Made by a program: the position numbers and the translations under genes. This document shows, in pieces, positions 21,401 through 32,500 of a DNA stretch of 32,500 nt (position 1 is the stretch's first letter; each line of letters begins with the position of its first letter). The DNA comes from Chromera velia (lineage: Eukaryota; Sar; Chromeraceae): contig JAHBMJ010000516.1 of assembly GCA_018398765.1 (NCBI GenBank), forward strand, positions 1 to 32,500, given 5' to 3'. The notes under the pieces are model-generated. The model searched no databases, was not told the origin of the DNA, and worked only from the letters and a program-made list of their open reading frames with translations.

Positions 21401-21911
21401 GTTTGACGTCATCTGCTCCAGGCGTCCGTCTCTCAGCCTGCCAGGGCCACTGTCTTTGAGTCCCGGGACGGCATCGGGGGTGCGGGTGACAGAGGAGAGG
21501 AGGCGAATGCACCGGCTGGCCGTTGCGGCTTTTGCGGTCTGGCCGCAGCTCCTTGGGGAGGAGGCGCCGCCCGAGGCACTGTCGGCGGGGGGGTTAGGCA
21601 AGGGGGGGGGGGGAGGGGGTCGAGCGGGGAAGGGGAAGAAACGGGGGCCCGAGGACGGCGAGAGAGAGAAGGAGAGAAGAGACGGAGACGGGGGAGGTGT
21701 AAAGCGTCGGAAGGTCCTGAAAGCCTCTTCTTCTGCTGTTCTAGAAGACGGCCCTCCGGAGGGGGGGGGTCTGGGGGCAGTGGAGAAAGAGCCGCCTGAG
21801 CAATGGGCCTGCCGCAAGTGCACGATCTTGAACGACGCCTTGATGCATCGGTGCAGTGTCTGCAACGGGCTGAAACCCCGTCTCTCTGCAGAGAGCCAGA
21901 GAGAAGAATGA
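6566..21911 (+). CDS. Giant LRR / EDR1 / protein kinase / zinc-finger protein
   Basis: The model has 26 exons: 6566-6803, 6979-7115, 7445-7528, 7776-7820, 8209-8274, 8533-8776, 9131-9207, 9627-9789, 9984-10109, 10406-10477, 10901-12252, 12804-13016, 13312-13383, 13729-15422, 15680-15829, 16207-16297, 16578-16865, 17228-17373, 17737-17866, 18098-18495, 18808-19040, 19236-19632, 19999-20092, 20424-20512, 20733-21032 and 21371-21911. Every junction keeps phase; the total is 7440 bases, about 2479 residues, ending in TGA. The start ATG has A at -3 and G at +4, but an acceptor-like ctgcag just upstream leaves room for a longer N-terminus. EDR1 plus kinase recalls plant EDR1/CTR1-type kinases. The LRR, ubiquitin-type motifs and zinc finger are additions I do not know from that family. 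Several basic clusters suggest nuclear entry. Weak points: the exon 11 donor (12252) is one of several choices, exon 18 ends by phase logic, and an N lies in intron 11. Two adjacent genes remain possible. Confidence 0.72.
7366..7444 (+). repeat. (GT)n(GC)n tract abutting a splice acceptor
   Basis: About 75 bases of strictly alternating purine-pyrimidine sequence, GT repeats then GC repeats, run straight into gtgcgtgcag, the acceptor of exon 3. The acceptor therefore has no ordinary pyrimidine tract. Such tracts can adopt Z-DNA. Confidence 0.85.
8120..8228 (+). repeat. Local duplication of the exon 5 acceptor
   Basis: 28 bases at 8120-8147 recur at 8201-8228 with three mismatches. Both copies contain the acceptor gaatgcag and the first codons of exon 5 (ACTGA...AAGTGTCTGAA). 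Only the right copy continues in an open frame to a donor (8274); the left copy meets a stop and no donor. Confidence 0.75.
8899..8962 (+). repeat. T9-G24-T31 homopolymer block
   Basis: Nine T, 24 G and 31 T follow one another in intron 6. This may be a true G-rich structure-forming tract, but homopolymers of this size are often misread or misassembled. Confidence 0.8.
10901..12252 (+). other. Disordered acidic/basic segment with a UIM-like motif (exon 11)
   Basis: Residues about 418-868. A run of about 60 Glu-rich residues (436-498) is followed by Lys/Ala/Pro-rich sequence, two poly-Ala runs, a basic cluster KARKKRRK that could be a nuclear localisation signal, and an RGG-type patch. At residues 672-686 the sequence EQEDADLQAALDASM matches the ubiquitin-interacting motif pattern: acidic stretch, Leu, x-x-Ala, x3, Ser. 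The donor at 12252 (CAG|gtaaag) fits phase; the frame stays open beyond it, so a longer exon is possible. Confidence 0.65.
12253..12803 (+). other. Intron 11, with possible unrecognised exon and an assembly N
   Basis: Two frames remain open to about 12420, one with SPPTLSVGGSETEL-like and one with NQRDLHQHLALEALKLNF-like sequence, so part of this may be coding. Position 12432 is an N between a GT repeat and eight G bases, meaning the assembly is unresolved here. The right part is pyrimidine-rich and ends in a ctgcatgcag acceptor. Confidence 0.5.
12432..12432. other. Unresolved base (N)
   Basis: A single N sits between a (GT)n repeat and G8, within intron 11 of the giant gene. It marks low sequence quality or a closed assembly gap. 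Confidence 0.95.
12804..13383 (+). other. Helical block upstream of the EDR1 half (exons 12-13)
   Basis: Residues 869-963 are rich in Leu and predicted by eye to be alpha-helical (GQQLLALECLLKDPS, VVALLEDVLLRC, RLLISTVLEDLLVDNL). Armadillo or HEAT-like repeats are a possibility because animal ARMC3 joins armadillo repeats to an EDR1 domain. The match is not strong enough to assert. Confidence 0.4.
13384..13410 (+). repeat. (GTCA)n microsatellite starting at a splice donor
   Basis: Six GTCA units begin exactly at the exon 13/intron boundary (AATCCG|gtcagtcagtca), so the donor motif GTCAGT is repeated every 4 bases. Confidence 0.8.
13729..15422 (+). other. Long disordered segment with SUMO-interaction-like motifs (exon 14)
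   Basis: Residues 964-1528. After a short ordered start (SASEFRVLWLHKHRVLQPRI) the sequence is low complexity: Pro, Ala, Gln and Arg/Gly runs. P1118-I-D-I-S-D-D-D matches the SUMO-interaction pattern of hydrophobic core plus acidic tail, and V1292-I-S-V-R-S-D-S is a second, weaker match. KRKRTRQQ near the end is a possible nuclear localisation signal. The donor is TGCAG|gtctgg. Confidence 0.6.
15433..15467 (+). repeat. (GT)n microsatellite
   Basis: A GT dinucleotide run lies near the start of intron 14. Confidence 0.8.
15680..17373 (+). other. EDR1 domain (exons 15-18)
   Basis: Residues about 1529-1753. The diagnostic stretch in exon 17 is LGAVRSGACRHRALLFKLLCDACKVPC in pattern, with the conserved G-x-C-R-H-R-x-L-L-F-K core at Cys1639 to Lys1647, as in plant EDR1/CTR1-type kinases and animal ARMC3. 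A poly-Ser insert interrupts the domain before YEEIYFNKVIIKNN. The exon 15 donor at 15829 (CTTAA|gtccgt) was chosen because it alone gives phase 2 into exon 16. The end of exon 18 is the least certain. Confidence 0.75.
16181..16206 (+). repeat. (GT)n ending in a splice acceptor
   Basis: A run of GT units ends in gtgcag, the acceptor of exon 16. This is the second case in this gene where a GT repeat stands in place of a pyrimidine tract. Confidence 0.75.
17737..21032 (+). other. Ser/Thr protein kinase domain (exons 19-25)
   Basis: Residues about 1780-2300 carry the usual kinase landmarks in order. The glycine loop is GRGSFGEVWK (1787-1796). The likely beta-3 lysine is Lys1924 in LLALKMNPY, followed by a helix-C Glu in VEEAELLNAF. 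The catalytic loop HRDLKPAN has Asp2161, SDFGVAR has Asp2178, and YIAPEQ and SADVWSFGVIL follow. Lysine after HRDL points to Ser/Thr specificity, and nothing essential is missing. Two low-complexity inserts of about 100 residues are unusual: a Lys-rich one between beta-2 and beta-3, and a Gly/Pro/Ser-rich one before helix E. Confidence 0.9.
21804..21863 (+). other. C-terminal RanBP2/NZF-type zinc finger
   Basis: Trp2445, Cys2447, Cys2450, Asn2454, Cys2461 and Cys2464 form W-x-C-x2-C-x3-N-x6-C-x2-C, the RanBP2 finger pattern. Ubiquitin-binding NZF fingers usually have Thr-Phe or Thr-Tyr after the second Cys; here it is Thr-Ile, so ubiquitin binding is possible but not assured. Confidence 0.85.
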
Positions 21912-23688
21912 CTGACCTGACTGAAAGACAAATTTGTGTCAGGCAGAGTTTCTCCAGAAGAAAGAGAGGGAAGGGTGGAAAAACGGGCCGAACCATCGAA
22001 ATCTAATTCTGTGCAGTAAGGATGGTTCATCGGCTCTGCACTCCCCCCTTTCATCTCCTGAGCGCCCCTGTACTTGTACAAAGACCTCTCTGCTCACTGG
22101 GCGCCCTTTTTGGTGGACTCTCTCTCACCGTCGGCACACTCCGTGGAAAGCTTTTTGTGCCTTCGGTAAGCTGATCGATCACTAGATCGATCAGGCTGTG
22201 TCACTTGAATCCCTGCTCGATCGTCCGTCCATTAGTGCATCGCAGCGTTTTTTGTATGACTGTCTGCCACAGGCTGCAAGGTACCCCAGTGCCCTGTCGC
22301 TTTGATCTCACCATGTATAAAAACACCGTTCATTGCGGCGTTCAATAAATTTAAGTTACTTTCTATATTGTAAACGTATAGATTGCAAAAGCATTTTAAT
22401 AAGTGATTACGCTTGAAAAAAACCATAAATTTAACTTAAATCTGCTAGTAAATCTAGCGAGCTCTATAACTATTTGTTTTGAATGTTTTCAAATGAAAAA
22501 ATAAAAAATTAGAAAAATTATTATCTATATATATAAATATCCAACCTCAATAATAAATTAGGATAGGATAGGATATACGATTAACGTATGGAGAATTGGC
22601 CTCCTCATGCAAGCCCTCCTGCCCCAATGCCGAGCGTTCAACATGTGGCGTCAAACTAGGGCGTCTAGCTAGGGCGTAACGTAACCGAATAGGACTTAGG
22701 ATAGCATTGATATTCCAGATTTAAAAAAATAATTAATTATAGAAGAAATCGAAACTTCAATTTCTAATTTAATTATAGTCCAAGTTTTTAATTAGAGTTG
22801 TTAGACTATAGTCTCTAGTTGTTAGAGATATTGCCTAATACTGCCTAACTAGGGTAAATACTCATGCATGACCGCCCTGCTAGCTCTGGCGACAGATAGA
22901 CATAGCGGAAAGGCCCTAGGGCGGAACATATCAATCAATCAATCAATCAATCAATCGATCAATCAATCGACCATTATTCGGGCCCCCGCGCTAGCCCCCG
23001 CAGGTCAAATATAGTACAGAATTTCGGTATCTATAGTTACGTATGAAGTATTTATAATTAAGGTCAAACGGTATATGTCATCCTAGATGTCATCAAAAAA
23101 TAGCTTTAAAATGTTTCCTAGAATGTTTCCAGTACATATGTTTTCTTCCACGCTCAGCGTAACGCGCTTGCAATGAAACAACGGCTGGAAAGAGACACGC
23201 GAGTCACAGTAAAAAGCGGCCTCTCTTGATCTCCCTCGGAAACTGGAAAAAGGAAGAAGAAGCCAAAGAATGGCTGGCATTGAAGAAAAACAAACAGCCT
23301 TCACTTAACCTGAGGCTTTCCGGAACCCATTGATATATCTCGTCTCGATCTCTTCCATCCACACGCCCGCAGAAAGAGAAACAATTCTCTTCCCAAGCCT
23401 CTTCCTTTCCTGCATCGCTCCTCAACCCCTATCTGCCCCTTCGGACTCTCTCCCTGTATCTCTGCAGAACTCTGGGCCAGACCATCCACTGGCAAGGCAA
23501 CCAAATCCGTCTCTCAATTCGTCCCAACGACCTCTTTCACCATTCCCTGCATTGATAATTATTTCCCTGACCAACCCCACCACAACCCAACCCCATGCAT
23601 GCAATGAACTTTTAATTTCCCACTCCGTTCTCTCTCGCCGGCATGTCTCTTCTCCCCTCCTACCTCGATCTCTTCATGCAGGAATCCA
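21912..23688. other. Convergent intergenic region with an AT-rich island
   Basis: This lies between the 3' ends of the LRR-kinase gene and the GCN5 gene. About 22310-23100 is strongly AT-rich with short palindromes and an imperfect hairpin near 22728-22780. An (AATC)n run sits at 22932-22970. From about 23340 to 23690 the + strand is pyrimidine-rich. No gene or RNA was recognised. The island may be transposon remains, but no terminal repeats or coding domains support this. Confidence 0.45.
22932..22970. repeat. (AATC)n microsatellite
   Basis: Tandem ATCA units, with one or two ATCG variants, lie in the AT-rich intergenic island. Confidence 0.85.
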
Positions 23689-27838
<4,150 letters not shown>

Positions 27839-28748
27839 TTTGAAGGAACAGCGTGAAGAATGATCGACGAGCTAAACAGTAATGGGAGGGAGAAGGCAAC
27901 CGATCCCTTCCCGTCGATTGGCCTTCACCCGACTTGCAGCTTCGATCAGATAGAAGACAAACAAGAGGCGCAACCCTTCAAGTCAGTGCAGAGGCATCGA
28001 TCTTCCGCAGGAACGAAAAACAGCGTCGCACGGAAAATTTCAGACCAGATGCATGAAGCAGAAAACAACTCCAGTCAGTATTGCTGTGCTGCAAAATGTC
28101 GGCTTCACAAATTGAAGGGCAGGCAGCTATATTAATATTGAGTGATGCGCGAAGCTGATGTACGCCGGTCAAATTGGCCAACGAATATGGGAAGGGTGTT
28201 GAAGTGCTGTCATGTGCATGCTGTCACTCTTTGATGAGGGTTGAGCCGAGCTCGATCGACTGAGCAATAGGAGACGGCGGCGCCAGAAATTCGCCTTCGC
28301 GCGCGCGTGCGCACCACGCGGCGGCGCCGCCCATCTGCCTCTACAACAAAAATCGCGAACAGACCGACAAAGATGCAGACTCGGACAGAGCAGTGAGAGC
28401 ACTGGTCTTATCTGGTCCGATCGCTCGATCCGCAGATTCGAATCATCTCAGTAATTCTCAGGGACGATGCTTTCCAATCCAAAAGCTGCTTTTTGTACCT
28501 GCCTTGTTAGGTCTACTCATTCTCCGGCGACATACTTTCTTCCGCAGCCGATCTTGTTCCCGTCTCGTCTATCTGACTGGGTCCCGTCTCCTCTGTGTCC
28601 GCCTGCTTTCCATGCTTTGGCACCGTCTATGTTGTTCCTCCACGGTGTGCACAGATAGTTTGACTAGGTTGTCTCTCGAGTATCTGCGCTGTTTCGGTGA
28701 ATAAGAAAAAGAAAGGATCAAAAAAAGAAACGATACGAAGGGAGGGAG
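27839..28748. promoter_or_regulatory. Divergent intergenic region, GCN5 and TFB2
   Basis: About 910 bases separate the two start codons. A CpG-rich block at about 28271-28332 holds CGGCGGCGCC twice (28275-28284 and 28319-28328), flanking an alternating CG run (cgcgcgcgcgtgcgc). The same 10-mer is in the other divergent spacer of this window. No TATA box is convincing. Frames at 28393-28704 are open but show no known domain and lack splice support. Confidence 0.45.
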
Positions 28749-30811
28749 ATGGATTTGGTTGACCCGAATCAGGGAAGGACGACCGACGAGGATCTGTACT
28801 CTTTCGTGACCCAAATTCCCGGCCAGACCCAAAAGCTATACAGATCCCAAGTGTGCGTCCATGCCATATTCCGGTCCCTGCCGGAGCTCTCCAAGCTCCT
28901 GGTCATGAGATTCCTCTGGTACCACGGATCTGTCCCTTACAAGTAAGCCAGCAGGCCCTCACTGTACTCTAGCTTCCTTCCCATGCAGGCTTTGCACTCC
29001 CTTACCCTCACTCTTACATCACCCCCCTCTGTGCGTCTGTTTCAGCATTCCAATTTCAGATGAACCCGGGAAGCCCCCGCCAGATGCGTGCACTGTCAAT
29101 TCGTGTCTCCCTCCAAATCTCCTCAGGTTACTCAAGGTGATGGTGGACGGCTCCCAAAGAGGAAACAGCAGGGAGTTTCAGGAGCAGTTCACGCGACTGC
29201 AGAACCTCAGGATTGCCGTCCTGAAAAATGAGGCAGAAGGGGCAGGTGGCACGGCGGGAGGCAGCACTGCGGGGGGAAGCCAGGCAGGAAGAACCGACCG
29301 TTCGGGTGGAGGGCAACCAACCTTGGGAGGTCCCTCAGCTCGGGCGCAAGGGGAGTCTAGGTGGTCTTTCTGTGAGGTCTTCACGGGGACATTGAAGGAT
29401 ATTATCCAGAACGGGTAAGTAGGCCTGGATGCATGTGAGTCGGAGCCAGGTGTTGAGAGAGAGACGTATTCCCTTTGTAGTCAGTGGGTTTCTGTGATTG
29501 CGAATTTGAGATGATCTTGAGTTTTTACTTTCAGAGCGAAACGGTGCGTGCCAAAGTCAGCACGCTGGCGAGCAGCGAGACAACTCAACCAGCTTCCGTT
29601 TGAAGTAATCAGAGACCGGAGTCTGCCCCCGTCCCATCTCTCTCTTCATTTGCCGCTCTTCGCCTTCAAACACGCAGCGTCGGGAAGATTTGTTGTCTCT
29701 CTGTTGCAGCGCACATCAATTCCACTGAATGATTTTATTGTTTGAGTCTCGATACTTCTCAGCACAAAGTCACTTTTCACGACTAAATCCCTCCTCATTT
29801 AATCTTTGACACTTCCACTCATGAATCGATGAATGAACAACGCAGACTCCCCGAAACGGAACTCCTCCGCCCCCCCTCCAACCTCCCCCCACCATCACGA
29901 CGGCCCTCCAGAGGGGAACTCGTCAAGTGCTCTACCATGGCATGGGACAGGGTTAGTCACTCAGGCAGGCAGAGAGGGGGTGCATACAAGAATTCTGTAT
30001 GAAAGCAAATGCATGCACCATGGCATGGGACAGGGTTGGTCACTCAGTCAGGCAGAGAGGAGAGGAGGGGGGCAGTAGGTTGGCCAAAATATTTTCAGAC
30101 TGCGTTTCGGTCGATGACGAGACAAAGGAAGACAGACACTGGGCAGTTCGCATTTATTATGCTTCTCTGCGTCTCTCCGTCTCTTCCTTCCATCCTATCC
30201 GTTCTTTCTCCCGTGTATCGTTCCTTCCACCTAGTTGTCTCCAGGATGTCATTAAATCCCTTCCTCACTCCTGCTCCTGCGGTGAGAGCCATGCAGTTAT
30301 TGAGATACATCGTCAGAACAAAAGACAAAAGCGGGTCCTCCAAGTGGACCCCCTCAGACGCTCTGAAAATGGGCTTGTCCGAACTCCGCCTCCTGAGGGG
30401 GGCGGGGGACTCCAGCTCTTCGTCCTCGTCTTCCTCGTCTCTCGCAGATGGTCTGTTGGTCGGATTAGAGGAGCAAGCATGCACGAAACTCATCATTTGC
30501 TGTTCTTCGCCTGTGATAGGTGTGAAGCCAGCTTTTTAGACATCGCTGGCTTTCTTCTTGTTTTTTGCTTTTTCATCTCGTATCTCATCTTCGTCTATGC
30601 TCACTCCTGGATTTTCTCTCTTGATTCGAAACTCTCCCTCTGTATTTCCGGCAGTCTTTCCTCCCTTCTCAGCGCGACGGCACAGTCGGTCTCACACCCC
30701 TATCTCCGCGTCATCTAAAATCACTTTCCTATCCCTCCCTTGGCTTTTCCAACCCTTCAAAAAAGAAGCGGGGCGAGGGTGTCTCTCTGTGTTTGCAGGA
30801 GCATGGTTAAA

Positions 30812-30842
<31 letters not shown>

Positions 30843-31331
30843 ATTTGTGTGTGCGTTTGTGTGCGCGCCGTTGTGATTTGCAGGTCGCATGAGTGAGCCA
30901 ATTTTCCGCTTTCTTCTTTTAGACACGCGACAGCAGCTGATGGAGCTGGTCCTCAAATATCTTGGCAAGATCCGAAACACCGAATTGGGTGGCAATCGGT
31001 GAGTGGATGCGTGGATGGTTTTCTTTGTCTGTCTGCCTGGTTCATTGTTTGCTTGGTGAGCTGGTTGGTCTGCTGAACTCCTCTCTTCTCTTCTCTTCTG
31101 TTTTACCGCAAACGAAAAGGGTGCAGGAAGGAGAGAGTGGCCCTTCTGCAGATGTCTGCGGACCTGCCTGTCTCTCTTTGTCTCCATCTCAGTCATATGT
31201 ACCTTCTTTCATTGACCATCGTTCAAATTCCCCTCTGAGCAAGTCGAGGCACCAGGCTGTGGTAGTTCGAGCAAGTCAAGATACCTCTCTGCATTTCTGT
31301 CCTCCTTCCCCAATTCCCACTCGCCCTTTCT

Positions 31332-31418
<87 letters not shown>

Positions 31419-31430
31419 TGTGTGCGTCTC

Positions 31431-31479
<49 letters not shown>

Positions 31480-32500
31480 GACCCCAGATACCGGGAAGTC
31501 GCCCAGCACGGTCGGACGCCAGTCACGGGACCTTCGCGACCCTCCAACCAGGGGGGGGCGAGAGGGACTGCCCCCGTCTTCGCCACTGCCTCCAGCTCCT
31601 TTTCACACTCGCACATGCGCGCATTGGACAGGTGGGCACAAAGAAGGAAGGAGGGAAGGGATGCACGGACGGGTACTTTCTGATCCAGTGACTCTCTCTG
31701 AGATCGCCTCATTTCCTTCTTCCTCTCTTTTCTCTCTTCAGGTTTCTTTCCAAGGTGCCTCTTTCACTTTTGCGTCTGCACGTTTGTCCCCTTCAGGTTT
31801 TTTATTTGACCCGTCTGAAGGACGACCAGAAAATTTTGGTGTCTCTCCTGGAAGACCTGGGACTTCTATGGAAAGCCCCGGAGGAACGGATCACCGCGAC
31901 ATCTGCTAGCTCGGAATCTGCTGAAGAGAGAAAGAAGGAAAGAGAAACCTTCGCATTTGTGGCACCAGCAGCGGCTCTTCTTAGACACAGCGGTGGTAGG
32001 CCAAGGAAAGAAGAATCATTCATTCCTTCCGCATTCTTGATTGATTCCTTGCCAGAGGCTTTCCTGTTGGCGTGCTGCCTTTCGTTTAATCTTGTTCGTC
32101 GATGTATCAATATTTCCCTCTTCTTCATCCACGTCTGTGCGCCTGCACTGTCCTCACTCCTTCCTTGTCTTTCTAGACCCTCTCGTTCGGTCTTCTCTCT
32201 CTCTCACCTTTGGAGGAAGAGAAGAGGCCGGACGGACCCAGACAGAACCTTCCTTCATAGGGCCCTGATGAAGAAGACAATCTGACGGTGCAGGAGTCCC
32301 AGCCTGCCGAGGCCATACACTTCAGTGGTACTCATAGACAAGAAGACACTTTTCGTTTCTCCCTTGATCGTCTGATTTGATTTGGTTGTGCTGCAGAAGA
32401 GGTCGAGGAGGTCCTTGCCTCCCTCTCGTCTTCCTCTGCCGCCACTGCTGCTGCACACCCGAACAGGCAAAGGGAGAGGGGGGCTCCGTCTGGAAGCGGC
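28749..32500 (+). CDS. TFB2: TFIIH core subunit p52/TFB2, 3' end outside window
   Basis: This subunit of TFIIH anchors and stimulates the XPB helicase in promoter opening and nucleotide excision repair (nuclear). Supported exons are 28749-28942, 29127-29414, 30245-30450, 30884-30998, 31481-31631 and 31797-31992. Weaker exons are 29535-29620, 29846-29951, 32261-32327 and 32397 onward. The family signature is the opening segment LYRSQVCVHAIFRSLPELSK with LVMRFLWY, then FRFLLLDTRQQLMELVLKYL (exon 30884), RHCLQLLFTLAHARIG (31481) and KILVSLLEDLGLLWK (31797). Phases agree from 28749 to 31992 with the exons listed, including the weak ones. An alternative acceptor in intron 1 would add about 28 residues; I chose 29127 because it restores the family spacing. 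Ser, Gly and Pro-rich inserts are unusual. How exon 31797-31992 joins the last two is unresolved. The C-terminal part that contacts the small subunit TFB5 is not in the window. Confidence 0.85.
29934..30061 (+). repeat. 45-base tandem duplication in TFB2
   Basis: About 45 bases starting accatggcatgggacagggt at 29934 recur at 30017 with about three mismatches, an 83-base offset. Each copy contains a donor-like acagg|gttNgtca, so one of them is the candidate end of a weak exon. Confidence 0.8.
30816..30862 (+). repeat. (TC)n then (GT)n tract in a TFB2 intron
   Basis: A CT dinucleotide run passes into a short GT run before the acceptor at 30883. Confidence 0.7.
31337..31480 (+). repeat. Compound (TC)n(GT)n(TC)n tract ending in an acceptor
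   Basis: About 140 bases of TC and GT repeats end in ctctcgcag, the acceptor of the TFB2 exon at 31481. Open frames on both strands here are repeat artefacts. Confidence 0.85.

Noticed and set aside
22310-23100. AT-rich island as a transposon or organelle insertion
   Set aside because: No terminal repeats, coding domain or organelle gene could be recognised; composition alone is not enough.
29043-29126. Alternative acceptor at about 29046 giving a longer TFB2 exon 2
   Set aside because: It is open and in phase, but the extra 28 residues break the spacing typical of the family; the acceptor at 29126 restores it. Alternative splicing is not excluded.
31209-31712. Arg-Glu-rich minus-strand frame
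   Set aside because: It is a translation of the TC/GT repeats in a TFB2 intron.

Overview
The window reads as nuclear DNA of a protist. Genes are split by many GT..AG introns, acceptors are almost always TGCAG, and introns are rich in (GT)n, (TC)n and tetranucleotide microsatellites. Proteins carry long Ala, Ser, Glu and Gly runs. Style and gene content suggest a complex-plastid or alveolate alga, and a chromerid such as Chromera velia is my best guess (inference, about 0.5-0.6). No bacterial operons, rRNA, tRNA or CRISPR were seen.

Four protein-coding genes can be rebuilt by joining exons whose splice phases agree. (1) 5800 to 3071, minus: a cobalt-type nitrile hydratase in which the beta subunit, a His-rich linker and the alpha subunit form one 483-residue protein in 5 exons. 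(2) 6566 to 21911, plus: a giant 26-exon gene of about 2479 residues. Its order is leucine-rich repeats, an acidic/basic disordered segment with a ubiquitin-interacting-type motif, a helical block, a second disordered segment with SUMO-interaction-type motifs, an EDR1 domain, a Ser/Thr kinase and a C-terminal RanBP2/NZF-type zinc finger. (3) 27838 to 23689, minus: a GCN5-type histone acetyltransferase with a C-terminal bromodomain, 656 residues in 6 exons. (4) 28749 to beyond the right edge, plus: TFB2/p52, a core subunit of TFIIH, truncated by the window.

The genes lie as two divergent pairs (1 with 2, 3 with 4). Each pair is separated by 0.75-0.9 kb that contains the GC-rich 10-mer CGGCGGCGCC, a candidate shared promoter element. 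AT-rich, gene-poor stretches lie at about 900-2070, which holds a foldback element, and 22310-23100. Genes 3 and 4 both belong to RNA polymerase II transcription and chromatin. Genes 1 and 2 have no evident pathway link.

The most notable items are the fused nitrile hydratase with its metal-binding linker and the composite LRR/EDR1/kinase protein. One unresolved base (N at 12432) lies in the intron that joins the LRR half of gene 2 to its kinase half, so a mis-join there must be excluded. All gene models were built by eye from reading frames and splice signals, and no alignment or database search was run.
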